A stretch of 51,126 nucleotides of DNA from Planctomycetota bacterium (GCA_016209605.1 JACQVS010000083.1:1-51126), one strand, 5' to 3'. Numbered from the stretch's first letter, positions 36,652 to 44,671 are shown. Notes: generated by a model not told the origin, from the letters alone. Program-made: numbers and translations.

Positions 36652-38745
36652 TCAAAACCGAAAACTGACCTCGACCTTCATCGCCAGCTCGGACTGCAGC
36701 CAGCGCAAGCTGCCGTGGTTCCGGTCGATGCTCTGGTTCAGCACGATAAAGGCGTTGGCGCCTGGACGGAACTCCCAGCGCACTCTGCTCTGGTATCCAA
36801 GGGTGTTGGAGAGATCGTCATACTGGAGCAGGTGAAACCACTGGAGCCGTGGGCTGAGGCTGGCCTGCAGGCGCGCCCATGCCAGGCGAACTTCGAAGTC
36901 CCCCTCGGGCAGCCAGACCCGCTCCAGGGTGTAACCAATCCGCATCGCCAGGTATTTTCCCGCCCTCGCCGCTCCCTGCAGCGTGTACCGGTCATGCCTG
37001 CCCTCGTAGAAATCGCCGAAAGTGTAATCAAACGCCAAATCGGCGGGCCGCTTGCTGGCCGTCTTGAAACCGGTTTTGTAGTTCAGCCACCAGTAGTTCC
37101 CCGGGGGGATCACGATCCCCTCGCTGATCTCGAAATCCTCAGCCGGCGCGTCCAGATGGTAGTCGAGGTTGAAGAAGAATTCGTCACCGCTGTGGAGGTT
37201 GACGTAAAACGGGTAGAACAGGTGGTCGGCGGTGTCCAGGTTGCCATTGAGGTCGGTGTAGTGCTCGTTGGAGTAGCTGATGAAGACTTGCCGGATGAAC
37301 TCGCTCCCCTCCGGCCGCGGATTGTAGCTCAAGCCGCTCGTGTAGGCCCGCACCCCCTTGCGGGGCACGAAACCGAGGGCCGCGTTGAAATCCTCCCCGA
37401 CCTGATAGAACTGGAGCTTTGCCCAGTAGAGGTCGTTGGGCATCTCCACCTTGCCCCCGAAGGCAAAGGGATCATCGCCGGCGGCGCCCTCGGTGGCGCT
37501 GCCAAGCACGAAGGCGCTGGCCTCGAGCACGTTGTTTCCCAGCAGCTCCGATGTGCGGAACCGGAAATCGGCGCTGCCCAGAAAGCTGTCGGCTTCGGAG
37601 TTGGGATCCCCATGGGTGGCGATGATGCCGGCGGACGATTGATCGAAGAGGTCCTTCGATGCTCGGAGAACGAGGGCGTTGCGCTCTCCAAGGCCATCGT
37701 GGGCATCCACGAGGGTATCGATGACGCCCACGCTGTAGCCGTTCAACCTTCCGGCCAGCTTGCCGGCCAGCACGATTGGGACGGCTTCTCCCCCTGCGGC
37801 GAGGCCGATACGGCGGCTGAAGAACGGCAACAACTCGGTCCCCAGCCCGCCGAAACGGAAGATGCCGCTGTCTTCCAGAAAGAAGTCCCGCTTCTCGGGA
37901 AAAAAGAGCGGAAACCGGGTAAGGTTGATCCGCCGCTCGTCAACCTCGGTCTCCGCGAAATCCATGTTGTAGCTCAAGCTCGCGGTGAGGTTCGGCAGGA
38001 TGCGGTATCGCGCATCGCCGCCGCCGTCGAAGTTCACGGTGTCGCGATCCCCGGCGCGGTCGTTCCGGTACCGCGCGAGCGCGTAAGGAATGATCTCCAG
38101 ACCGATTCCCTGCTTGAGGTCTCGCAGGCCTATCAAGTCGCCGGCCTCCGCGGCGTTGTAGCTCCACAACTTCGGAGAAGGCCGGGACCACCGCGCGCGT
38201 TCGTTACTGCGGGGGATGAACCGTTCGACGTTCAATCCCCAGACCTCGTTCGCCGGATCGAAGCTGAAGCTCTTGAAAGGAAATTCGATCTCGACTTTCC
38301 AGCCTTCGCCATCGATCGATCCCGCCGCGTCCCAGATCCCATCCCAGTCCTCATTGGCTTCCGTGTTGTTGGTGATCAGAAAGTCCAGCTTGGCGCCGTT
38401 CGGATTGACGGTGAAGAGGTAACAGTTGCGTTGATCATGAAAAGTGTCGAGGGCGATGGTGATGTAGTCGTCCTCATAGACCTTGCCGTCCCGAGCCATC
38501 TCCCGGGAAAGGACTTTCTCTGGCTCGCGGTCGAAGCACCACACGCCGATATAAAGGGCCTGGTCATCGTAGAGAACGCGGAATTCGGTGCGCTCGCTCG
38601 GCTCCGCTCCCTCGACAGGCACCACCTGGATCAGCGGACCGGCCGCGGGCGCCTGTTTCCAGACCTCATCGTCGAGCCGGCCATCGACCGTGGGCCCCTT
38701 GAGAATCCGGACTGCCGTGGCCACGGGGCGTTTTCTGTTCCGGTC
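36652..38745 (-). pseudogene. DUF5916-type outer-membrane beta-barrel protein, 5'-truncated
   Basis: From about 38727 down, the protein is a good DUF5916 match. A CBM9-like N-terminal domain comes first (LKGPTVDGRLDDEVWKQAP, EFRVLYDDQALYIGVWCFD, WKVEIEFPFKSFSFD). A barrel of alternating strands follows (FPLFFPEKRDFFLEDSGIF, LSYNMDFAETEVDE) and ends in MKVEVSFRF, with the terminal Phe recognised by the BAM complex. About 690 aa are preserved. The family needs a signal peptide, but the frame continues upstream into antisense of another gene (38758-39135), and no signal sequence or plausible start is found. Only the first few dozen residues appear lost. Homologues are probably carbohydrate-related outer-membrane proteins. 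Confidence 0.7.
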
Positions 38746-38757
38746 GTTTTCGTTTCG

Positions 38758-39135
38758 ATGAAAACTGCCTCCCGCCTCCCCTTCCCGCCCGACTTGAAGT
38801 TCAACTATCGGCGCGACACGCACCAGACGCCGGGGCATTTCATTCGCGCTTACCATTTGCGGAACAAGATGACGGGTAAAGATGGCCCCTGGCTGGCGGG
38901 CATGACGCTCGAGCCCTCCGTCGTTTACGAGGCGTGGTGCAGCCAGCGTCCCGGCGGGATCATCGTCATGATCCAGGAGATCCACGGCAAGGCGGTCAAG
39001 GCCGGCGAATCCTTCAGCGCCGCCCACATCGTGGGCTTCTTCGACACCATCGACCAAATGCATGCCGTTTACAGTCAAAACAAGGGCCACACCGCCCTCA
39101 GCGCAGCCCCATCGGGCTGGCGCCTGGTGAAATGA
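38758..39135 (+). CDS. Hypothetical protein, possibly a C-terminal fragment
   Basis: A 125-aa open frame from ATG 38758 to TGA 39135 with natural-looking composition: FIRAYHLRNKMTGKDGPWLA, VVYEAWCSQRPGG, and HIVGFFDTIDQMHAVYSQN. I do not recognise the family. No signal peptide and no Shine-Dalgarno motif are evident. It begins 12 bp from the point where the divergent DUF5916 gene loses its 5' end, so both may have been cut by the same rearrangement and the true N-terminus may be missing. Confidence 0.45.
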   Translation: MKTASRLPFPPDLKFNYRRDTHQTPGHFIRAYHLRNKMTGKDGPWLAGMTLEPSVVYEAWCSQRPGGIIVMIQEIHGKAVKAGESFSAAHIVGFFDTIDQMHAVYSQNKGHTALSAAPSGWRLVK

Positions 39136-39165
39136 CCAGCAGCCGCTCATGAGCGATCAGAGCTT

Positions 39166-39702
39166 TCAACCGCCAATCCGCGGCCGCGGCGCCAGCGGCA
39201 ATCCCGCCAACCGCTTTGAGAGAATCTCCCGGTCTATGGATGGGAAGTAGCTCTTAATATCGAGGTGGGCGAACCAGGCTCGGCGCGTGTGGTTCCGCGT
39301 CACCTGGGGGATGAACGCCGCGAGCCGATCTATCGCCGCGTGTGTGCCCTTTCCCTTTCGGCTCGCGAAGCTGTCGTGGATGAAGATCCGCTCGAAGATG
39401 GGCTCGAGCTTCTTGACGAGGAAGTGGTGTAACACCCGGTCCCGGAAGTCGCTGGCGATGATCTCGCGCAGCTTCGGCCGGGTGGTAAGAAAGCAGACAG
39501 AACGGCGGGGCAGGTACCTTCCGGTTTGGAGGTCCTCGGCAAGCTCGATGAGGTTACTTTCGAGGTCTGCTTCGAAGCGAAGAGCGTTCGCGGTGCCACG
39601 CTTTCGCCGGCGGCACTCGCGGTAGCTCGCTTCCAGGGCCTCGAAGGTGAAAAGCTCTCGCGCTTCTCGAGGATCATGGTCCGCTGCGCACGGCTCGAAC
39701 AT
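39166..39702 (-). pseudogene. Reverse transcriptase, N-terminal fragment (DGR-like)
   Basis: A 178-aa frame. From about residue 17 it follows bacterial reverse transcriptases of the diversity-generating type: FTFEALEASYRECRRRKRG, LRFEADLESNLIELAEDL, REIIASDFRDRVLHHFL, IFIHDSFASRKGKGTHAA, and motif A HLDIKSYFPSID with the first catalytic Asp (148). It stops at LAGLPLAPRPRIGG, before the [YF]xDD motif and thumb (about 170 or more residues missing), so it is inactive. The ATG at 39702 lies inside the end of the DUF1566 gene in another frame; the original start is unclear. Adjacency to a DUF1566 gene supports the DGR assignment over a retron or group II intron. Confidence 0.7.
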
Positions 39703-40165
39703 AGTAGGCGAAGTTGATGTCCTTGAGGCCGCCGAAGACGTTGCCGGGGGCGGCGACGACCCACGCGCGGTCGCGGTCGGTGGACAGGGCGAGGGCAGTA
39801 GAAGACCAGCAATTCGCCACTCCGCCGAATTTCGGATCCATGACCCTTCTGTCCCCCTAATACACGATGCTCTGAAGCTCCCTGACGTTCGGGAGCCGCC
39901 AGTCTTCGTGGCGGGCGAAGTTCAAGTTCTCGCAGTAGGCGAGAGCATTACACCAGTTTGTAGAATCCTTGACCTCATGCTGGCCGTCGCCGTTCACATC
40001 CGCCAACTCCTTCTGCCACATGAGCCCGGTGCAAGTGTCGGTCACCGTGCCGTCCTGGTTGTCAATGAAACGCTCTTCTCCCGAGGGGCAGCCGGTGGCG
40101 TAGGCGCCGTCCTGGCCCGGGCAGGCGGCGCTGTCGCAGGGGATCTCCGCGCCGAATCGACAGAA
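39674..40165 (-). pseudogene. DUF1566 lectin-like protein, 5'-truncated and interrupted (candidate DGR target)
   Basis: The open frame from 40165 reads GAEIPCDSAACPGQDGAYAT, FIDNQDGTVTDTCTGLMWQK and HEDWRLPNVRELQSIVY, then TAG (39859-39857). The same frame resumes DPKFGGVANCWSSTALA and ends YYVRAVRSGP at TGA 39676-39674. The WSST...VRAVR ending is standard for DUF1566/Lcl-type C-type-lectin folds that serve as variable proteins of diversity-generating retroelements. The signal peptide and N-terminal third are missing beyond 40165. DNA identity to the intact paralogue at 44672-45496 is high over the middle part, with an insertion encoding ADVNGDGQHEV here. The reverse transcriptase fragment follows directly. 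Confidence 0.65.
39677..39808 (-). other. Candidate DGR variable region
   Basis: Between the conserved flank TGG TCT TCT ACT (39808-39797) and the flank TAT GTT CGA GCC lie 31 codons, of which 27 end in C. The flanks in contrast use T- and A-ending codons. AAC codons in a template, when randomised at adenines, give NNC codons, so this contrast is what a mutated variable region looks like. No adenine-rich template copy was found in the window. GC-rich codon bias could also produce many C endings. Confidence 0.4.
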
Positions 40166-40344
40166 TCAAGATATGACAACGTCAGGATCCTATTTCAATC
40201 GGGTTACATCTGTGACTTTGGTCACCCCGGATCCAGATTCTTGGTGATTGGAAATCCCGACCAGGCCTTCTCAAATCCACCATTATCTGTCCTAGGGCTG
40301 ACATTTTCTCCGCCAAGGCGGTGGTGATGAACGGGTTGATCGAG

Positions 40345-40366
40345 TCCTTTCCCGTTCCGCCACCTC
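40345..40366. repeat. 22-bp direct repeat, copy 1
   Basis: Contains CCTTTCCCGTTCCGCCACC. It matches 41588-41609 with one mismatch. The two copies bracket the YnbC/YnbD/Fic fragment cluster. Confidence 0.5.
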
Positions 40367-40756
40367 CTCGAGGACTTCCCGGTTTTCGCCGGGGACGCCC
40401 GCGGCCACGCCCCGAACTTCTCCTCCCTGGTTCGCGATGCCGAGGCTTTCATGCGCCATATCTCGGAGGAGTACCATATCTCCGAGAACGATCAGGTGGT
40501 AAAATCGCTAGCTGGGCTGGTGCGGGCCGTGCCGCCGGGCGGAACCTTGATTTACACCAACCAGCCCTGGCACCCGCAGCGAGAGCTGATCGCCCGCGTC
40601 CTGGCGAACCGCGCCGGGAAACCGTGGATCATGCGCCGCCGGATGCAGGCGGAGATGGACGAGCTGGTCCCCCGGGCAGGCTTTGAAAAGCTCGGCATGA
40701 ATATCGACCCCTGGGGGATCTTCACCGTTTCCGCGGCGCGCCGGCTGCCGGCTTGA
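40355..40756 (+). pseudogene. C-terminal fragment of a YnbC-like methyltransferase
   Basis: The frame reads FRHLLEDFPVFAGDARGHAP, FMRHISEEYHISEND, PPGGTLIYTNQPWHPQREL, MRRRMQAEMDELVPRAGF and DPWGIFTVSAARR. This is the C-terminal part of the class I methyltransferase half of YnbC-type bifunctional hydrolase/methyltransferases. The hydrolase half and the SAM-binding core are missing upstream. The next gene is YnbD-like, as in Enterobacteriaceae, so the original order is kept. A 22-bp repeat (40345-40366) sits at the 5' break. Confidence 0.6.
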
Positions 40757-40774
40757 CGAGGAGAATGAAGCATC

Positions 40775-41512
40775 ATGGAACGAACCGCTATCCTTGAAAA
40801 ATCCATGAGCTTGCCGCGCGAAGCGCTGCGCTGGGCGGCGGTCTGCTCCCTTTACTTCATCTTCGCCTACTGGGGATGCAACTGGCTGGCCTCGCATCGG
40901 ACCGGCCTCGGCACTGTTCACTTCGAGTGGGAGAAGCGCATCCCCTTGATCCCGGAAATGATCATTCCCTACATGTCAATCGACCTCTTCTTCGCCGGCT
41001 CCTTCTTCCTCTGCCGCGGATCCCGCGAGCTGGCCGCCCATTCCAAGCGCCTGCTCCTGGCCATGACCATCGGCGGGATCTGCTTCCTCCTCTTCCCGCT
41101 CGAGCTGGGCTTCGAGCGCCAGTGGGTGGACCACTCCCTGGGCTGGATCTTCCAGGCACTCTGGTTCTTTGACTACCCGCACAACCTGGCCCCTTCCCTC
41201 CACGTCGCGCAACTCGCCATCCTCTGGCCGGTTTACGTCCGCTCGACCCGCGGAGGGCTGCGTTTCTTCGTCACCAGACTTTTTTCGACAACGGAAACCC
41301 CTAGTAGCTGTCTATCTGCCTATCGGTCATCAATGCGCCGGCCGCCGGAGCGGCTCCGTTCCTACATCGAGAATCCTCATATACCGGTCGTAGGTGTAGA
41401 GTCGATCCCGCTGCTTGCCGGTGATCTCCTTCAAGATCTTGAGCTTTTCCGAATGATGGACAACAGGAACCAGACGCGCCTCATCAGCGCCCGCCAGGAT
41501 GGAGCAGGCTGA
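40775..41512 (+). pseudogene. N-terminal part of a YnbD-like PAP2 phosphatase membrane protein
   Basis: Starts at ATG 40775, 16 nt after the YnbC-like fragment's stop, with AGGAG about 13 nt upstream. Membrane helices are evident (AVCSLYFIFAYWGCNWLA, LLLAMTIGGICFLLFPLEL). The PAP2-type phosphatase motif is represented by FDYPHNLAPSLHVAQLA. Family members continue with further helices and a dual-specificity phosphatase domain. Here homology ends at about 41275 (GGLRFFVTRLFSTTE) and the rest to 41512 is unrelated read-through, antisense to the Fic-like fragment. Confidence 0.6.
41330..41476 (-). pseudogene. C-terminal fragment of a Fic-family protein
   Basis: The frame reads KILKEITGKQRDRLYTYDRY and then MRILDVGTEPL before its stop at 41330. 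This closely follows the winged-helix C-terminus of Fic-domain proteins, which typically ends EITGRxRxRxYxYxxYLxILxEGTEPL. The HPFxxGNGR catalytic motif and the rest of the protein are absent. Confidence 0.5.
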
Positions 41513-41587
41513 GCCAACCGGGCGGTCTTTGATCACGCCGCGGCGGCGGCCCTGCGGAGGATCCTCATCCACCATGCCTGCAAGAGA

Positions 41588-41609
41588 TCCTTTCCCGCTC
41601 CGCCACCTC
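41588..41609. repeat. 22-bp direct repeat, copy 2
   Basis: Second copy of 40345-40366 in the same orientation, with C for T at one position. The surrounding 41513-41705 holds no recognisable gene and turns AT-rich towards the toxin-antitoxin module. Confidence 0.5.
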
Positions 41610-41705
41610 TCGAACCTTTTTATGAAGAGAATCGGGCCATCACAAACTCAACGTGCTAGTCCCTTATAAGAACTTAAGAAATACATCCCTGGTTCGCCCA
41701 GGACT

Positions 41706-41734
41706 TGGATTTTGGGGAAATTTCGATTATAAAT
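41706..41734 (+). promoter_or_regulatory. Sigma-70-like promoter of the toxin-antitoxin module
   Basis: TTGGAT (41706-41711), a 17-bp spacer and TATAAA (41729-41734). It lies about 58 nt before the antitoxin start, in an AT-rich stretch. Confidence 0.5.
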
Positions 41735-41792
41735 ACTCCAGAACTAAATTATGAATTCATGACGCCTTGAACAGATTCTTAAGGTTTCACTC

Positions 41793-41978
41793 ATGCAAAA
41801 TGTCAAAAAACTCTGTATGAATGCCATTAAGAAGTTGCCGGACTCTTGCTCCTTGGACGACATCCTGGAAACTTTGTGGGTTCAGAAGAAGATTCTTATT
41901 GGCCAGAAACAGATCAAAGCCGGCAAAGGCATATCGCATGTCGAGGCGAAAAAAAGACTGGCCAGATGGTTAAAATAA
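41793..41978 (+). CDS. Antitoxin-like small protein of a type II toxin-antitoxin module
   Basis: A 61-aa basic protein (MQNVKKLCMNAIKKLPDSCS, then DDILETLWVQKKILIGQKQI and EAKKRLARWLK). The DDILETL and SHVEAKKRLARWL segments are typical of short antitoxins paired with RelE/ParE toxins. It would bind and neutralise the toxin and usually represses the operon. AAGG lies 9 nt before ATG 41793. It overlaps the toxin start by 13 nt. The local base composition is poorer in GC than the window average, which suggests acquisition by transfer. Confidence 0.75.
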   Translation: MQNVKKLCMNAIKKLPDSCSLDDILETLWVQKKILIGQKQIKAGKGISHVEAKKRLARWLK

Positions 41979-42250
41979 TCTGGTCACCCCAGAGCCTGGC
42001 TGACCTGGAACAGATCGCCGAGTACATCGCCAGAGCTTCCCCCTTCTACGCCAGTTCCTTCGTCGAAAAAATCATTGAATCGGTTGAAATCCTGGCAACT
42101 TTTCCTAGGCTCGGCAGAAAGGTTCCAGAAAGTGAGGATCCAAATGTTAGGGAAATTTTTTATAAAAAGTATCGTATCATTTACCAGCATTCCATAAACC
42201 GAATTGAGATCCTGACCATTTTCCACTCCAGTCGATTGCTCAGATTATAA
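41966..42250 (+). CDS. RelE/ParE-family toxin
   Basis: A 94-aa protein from ATG 41966, within the antitoxin gene's 3' end. It has the whole family pattern: KIIWSPQSLADLEQIAEYIA, SSFVEKIIESVEILATFPRL, GRKVPESEDPNVREIFYKKY, RIIYQHSINRIEILTIFHSS and a final RLLRL. ParE members poison DNA gyrase and RelE members cleave mRNA on the ribosome; the REIFYKKYRIIY segment is closest to ParE/RelE-fold plasmid-stabilisation toxins, but the target cannot be told. Both genes look intact, unlike their neighbours. Confidence 0.85.
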   Translation: MVKIIWSPQSLADLEQIAEYIARASPFYASSFVEKIIESVEILATFPRLGRKVPESEDPNVREIFYKKYRIIYQHSINRIEILTIFHSSRLLRL

Positions 42251-42879
42251 CTCTTATAGTGGCGGTGGAAATCGTGCGGGGACTTTGAGTTCTTGGCATC
42301 ACCCAGTCCGCGACAATCCCTTGCTCTCCCTACCAATACGCCAAGCAAGGGGAGTTCTGCCACGCGCTTTTTTCATTGACCCTCGGGCGTACTTTGAGAA
42401 AAATGCCCAGGAAAACAGAGACGCCCAAGTCTGAAGGTTCTCTGGACTTCTTCCCTTCCTGCTCCCGTTCCGGTCCCGCCGCCCCGACCCTGCACGCGCA
42501 CTCCGAGCGCCACGGCCCGACGCCCGCCGTGCCGTCCCGCTCGAGCAACCAGCCGCGGCACCTCCGGGGGAATCAAGGCCAGCGGCTAGCGCCCCCGCGT
42601 CGGCAGAAGGAGTTTTTGAGCCTCGCGGCGCGTCCGAACGCCTCTGCAAGACGCCCGTTCGCCTTGAGAGATCGGCAGCGCTGGATGAGAAGGATCAAGC
42701 CCCGGAAACGCTGGCGTAGGCTGTAGGCCTGAGCCCCGGAGCAAGGGAAGGTCCTCGCCCCGCACCGCCTCCGCCGTTTCCCGGTTGCGGCCCCGGCGAG
42801 CTGCCGCCCGACTGGGACCTGGATTGCCTGGATCAGCAGCCGACCTGCCGATGAGCTAATATTCAAAATAATTCAGGAA
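42251..42879. other. Gene-free stretch with repeat debris
   Basis: No convincing coding region in either strand. It contains the dispersed repeat at 42411-42522. A plus-strand frame near 42620-42720 (SERLCKTPVRLERSAALDEK) may be a remnant of an unidentified protein. Probably a junction zone. Confidence 0.4.
42411..42522. repeat. Dispersed repeat, copy 2
   Basis: Ungapped counterpart of 36441-36552, same orientation. The best conserved part is 42451-42522. Function unknown. Confidence 0.6.
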
Positions 42880-42907
42880 TTGTATTCTCCTTTTTTGCAG
42901 TTAAAAT
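42880..42907 (+). promoter_or_regulatory. Possible promoter of the AAA/DUF4143 ATPase gene
   Basis: TTGTAT (42880-42885), 16-bp spacer, TAAAAT (42902-42907), in an AT-rich stretch directly before the gene. A start site near 42914 would give a nearly leaderless message. Confidence 0.4.
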
Positions 42908-42913
42908 GGAGAT

Positions 42914-44050
42914 GTGTACTCCAGAATGATGAGCTATCCGGCAAACGAAAGTTTCTTTCTCTTTGGCCCGCGGGGCACCGGAAAATCTTCCTGGTTGAAG
43001 GAGGAGTTCGCCGAGGCGCTCTATGTCGACCTTCTGGACGATGAGACCTACACATCACTCCTGGCTTATCCCAGGCGACTCGAGGAGTGGATTGTTGAAA
43101 GCAACAAGAAGAGAGTGGTGATTGATGAGGTGCAGAAGCTGCCAAAGCTTCTGGATGAAGTACACCGGCTCATCGAATCTCGAAAACTGTTGTTCGTCCT
43201 TTCCGGGTCAAGCGCTAGAAAACTCAAGCGAACCGATGTCAATTTGCTGGCCGGCCGCGCCGAAACTCTCTTCATGTACCCGTTGACAGTGAGGGAGCTT
43301 GAAGCTGACTTCGACCTGAAGCATTCCTTGCAATTCGGCCAGCTTCCCCTCGCTTACACTCGACGGAATCCAAAGGCATTTCTGAAAAGTTACATTACCA
43401 CGTACTTGAAGGAAGAGATCCAGCAGGAAGGACTGACCCGAAATGTTGGGGCATTCTCGAGGTTTCTGGAAGCGGCCAGCTTCTCCCAGGGTTCAATTCT
43501 CAACATGGCCGAGGTCGGGAGAGAATCCGCCGTTGAGCGAAAGACCGTGGAAGAATACTTCACAATCCTTGAAGACCTTCTCCTCGCCGTGAGAATTCCG
43601 GTGTTTACTAAACGGGCAAGAAGAGAAATCATCGTCCATCCAAAGTTTTACTTTTTTGATGCCGGCGTTTACCGGGCGATCCGGCCAAGGGGGCCGCTGG
43701 ATGCTCCCGAGGAAATCGACGGCACCGCGCTGGAAACCTTGTTTTTTCAAGAGTGCCGGGCGCTCAATGACTATTTGGATCTGGAATATAAAATTTACTA
43801 CTGGAGAACGCGCGCCCAGCTCGAGGTGGACTTCGTTCTTTATGGAGAACGGGGCTTGCATGCCTTCGAGATCAAACGAACGGCTCGCCCGCGGGGGGCG
43901 GATTTGGCCGCGCTCAGGGAATTTCTTGCGGATTATCCGGAAGCCAAAGCCTATTGCCTCCATGGCGGCAGGCGGGATTATTCCGAAGGGGGGGTCCAGT
44001 TGATCCCCTTTGAAAAAGGACTGAAGACTCTTCCAGATCTCATCGGTTAG
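42914..44050 (+). CDS. AAA-family ATPase with DUF4143 C-terminal domain
   Basis: A 378-aa protein. The N-terminal ATPase has Walker A GPRGTGKSS (about 19-27) and Walker B RVVIDEVQKLPKLLDEVH (about 68-85). Sensor-like FVLSGSSARKLKR and the family segment AGRAETLFMYPLTVREL follow. The C-terminal DUF4143 part has a PD-(D/E)xK-like pattern (LEVDFVLYGERGLHAFEIKR). Such ATPases are very common, probably mobile, and of uncertain role; links to toxin-antitoxin or defence islands have been suggested, and this one lies 660 bp from a toxin-antitoxin pair. The first start is GTG 42914; ATG 42926 or 42929 is equally possible. Codon use is less GC-rich than in the flanks, consistent with transfer. Confidence 0.85.
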   Translation: MYSRMMSYPANESFFLFGPRGTGKSSWLKEEFAEALYVDLLDDETYTSLLAYPRRLEEWIVESNKKRVVIDEVQKLPKLLDEVHRLIESRKLLFVLSGSSARKLKRTDVNLLAGRAETLFMYPLTVRELEADFDLKHSLQFGQLPLAYTRRNPKAFLKSYITTYLKEEIQQEGLTRNVGAFSRFLEAASFSQGSILNMAEVGRESAVERKTVEEYFTILEDLLLAVRIPVFTKRARREIIVHPKFYFFDAGVYRAIRPRGPLDAPEEIDGTALETLFFQECRALNDYLDLEYKIYYWRTRAQLEVDFVLYGERGLHAFEIKRTARPRGADLAALREFLADYPEAKAYCLHGGRRDYSEGGVQLIPFEKGLKTLPDLIG

Positions 44051-44054
44051 CGAC

Positions 44055-44197
44055 TCAGGGTTGCCGTTCAAGAGTCCAGGTCCAGCCGGCCTCGTCAGTC
44101 ACCGTGAGTCGCTTCCCATCCTCTGAAAAAGTTAACGCCCCCGGGCCAAAAGAGATCGCCGCTCCCCGCCCGGCCTCGATGCTGGGTTTTTCTCTAC
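44055..44197 (-). pseudogene. Short C-terminal fragment of an unidentified protein
   Basis: The frame ending at TGA 44057-44055 reads IEAGRGAAISFGPGALTFSE and then DGKRLTVTDEAGWTWTLERQ. It has protein-like composition and beta-strand periodicity, but no start and no recognisable family. Likely the last about 45 residues of a lost gene. Confidence 0.3.
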
Positions 44198-44250
44198 CGC
44201 CAGGCGATCCCGTTGGTCTTCCCTGAGGCCCGGATCCAACTCCACCTCTT

Positions 44251-44523
44251 TCACATTATCCAGAACGTCTGGCGCCATATCTGGAAGTTCTTCATACGCC
44301 GTCGCAGGGAGATTGCCGCCAGTGCCGAGAAGGCCAGTGCGTGCTCCTGGACGACCGCCATGAGCTTTCCCCAGGCACGCGGGTAGGTCAGGATCTCGCC
44401 GTGCTTGGTGTAGTACTAGCCGACTTTCGACGGGCAGCACGGGCAGCTCAAGATCACGCCGATGGCGGAGACGACGCGTTCCACCTCGCCGCCGCAGAAC
44501 TCGTAGCACTCAGGCAACTTCAC
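44251..44523 (-). pseudogene. Small cysteine-rich protein interrupted by TAG
   Basis: GTG 44523 has a strong AGGAGG 8-9 nt upstream. The frame reads MKLPECYEFCGGEVERVVSA and SCPCCPSKVG, then TAG (44418-44416), then continues YYTKHGEILTYPRAWGKLMA and ALAFSALAAISLRRRMKNFQ to TGA at 44253-44251. CxxxC and CPCC suggest a zinc-binding head. Family not recognised. The good ribosome site and uninterrupted second part suggest a gene of 89 codons broken by one nonsense mutation. The 44524-44671 stretch after it shows nothing else. Confidence 0.35.
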
Positions 44524-44671
44524 GGTTCAGACCTCCTCTCTTCAGTTGTCAACGACCAGAAACGAAAAGCAAGAGACCACCGACGCCCTCACACCGCAGA
44601 AGCACGGTACACCCCCCGCGGAAAACCTGTCAAACCGCCCGCGGCCGTGGGGGGCACCGGTTGCTCCCGTC

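Noticed and set aside
36634..39135. 833-codon plus-strand frame over the DUF5916 gene
   Set aside because: Only its last 125 codons (from 38758) look protein-like; the rest is antisense to the barrel protein.
39166..39702. Retron or group II intron origin for the reverse transcriptase fragment
   Set aside because: No msr/msd-like structured RNA or intron domains V/VI are visible, and the adjacent DUF1566 gene favours a DGR; the fragment is too short for certainty.
39857..44418. Possible recoding of TAG (pyrrolysine) because two genes carry internal TAG
   Set aside because: TAG also ends several intact genes here (908-aa secreted protein, GH51, AAA/DUF4143 ATPase, cyclase), and the PQQ gene uses TAA; mutation is simpler.
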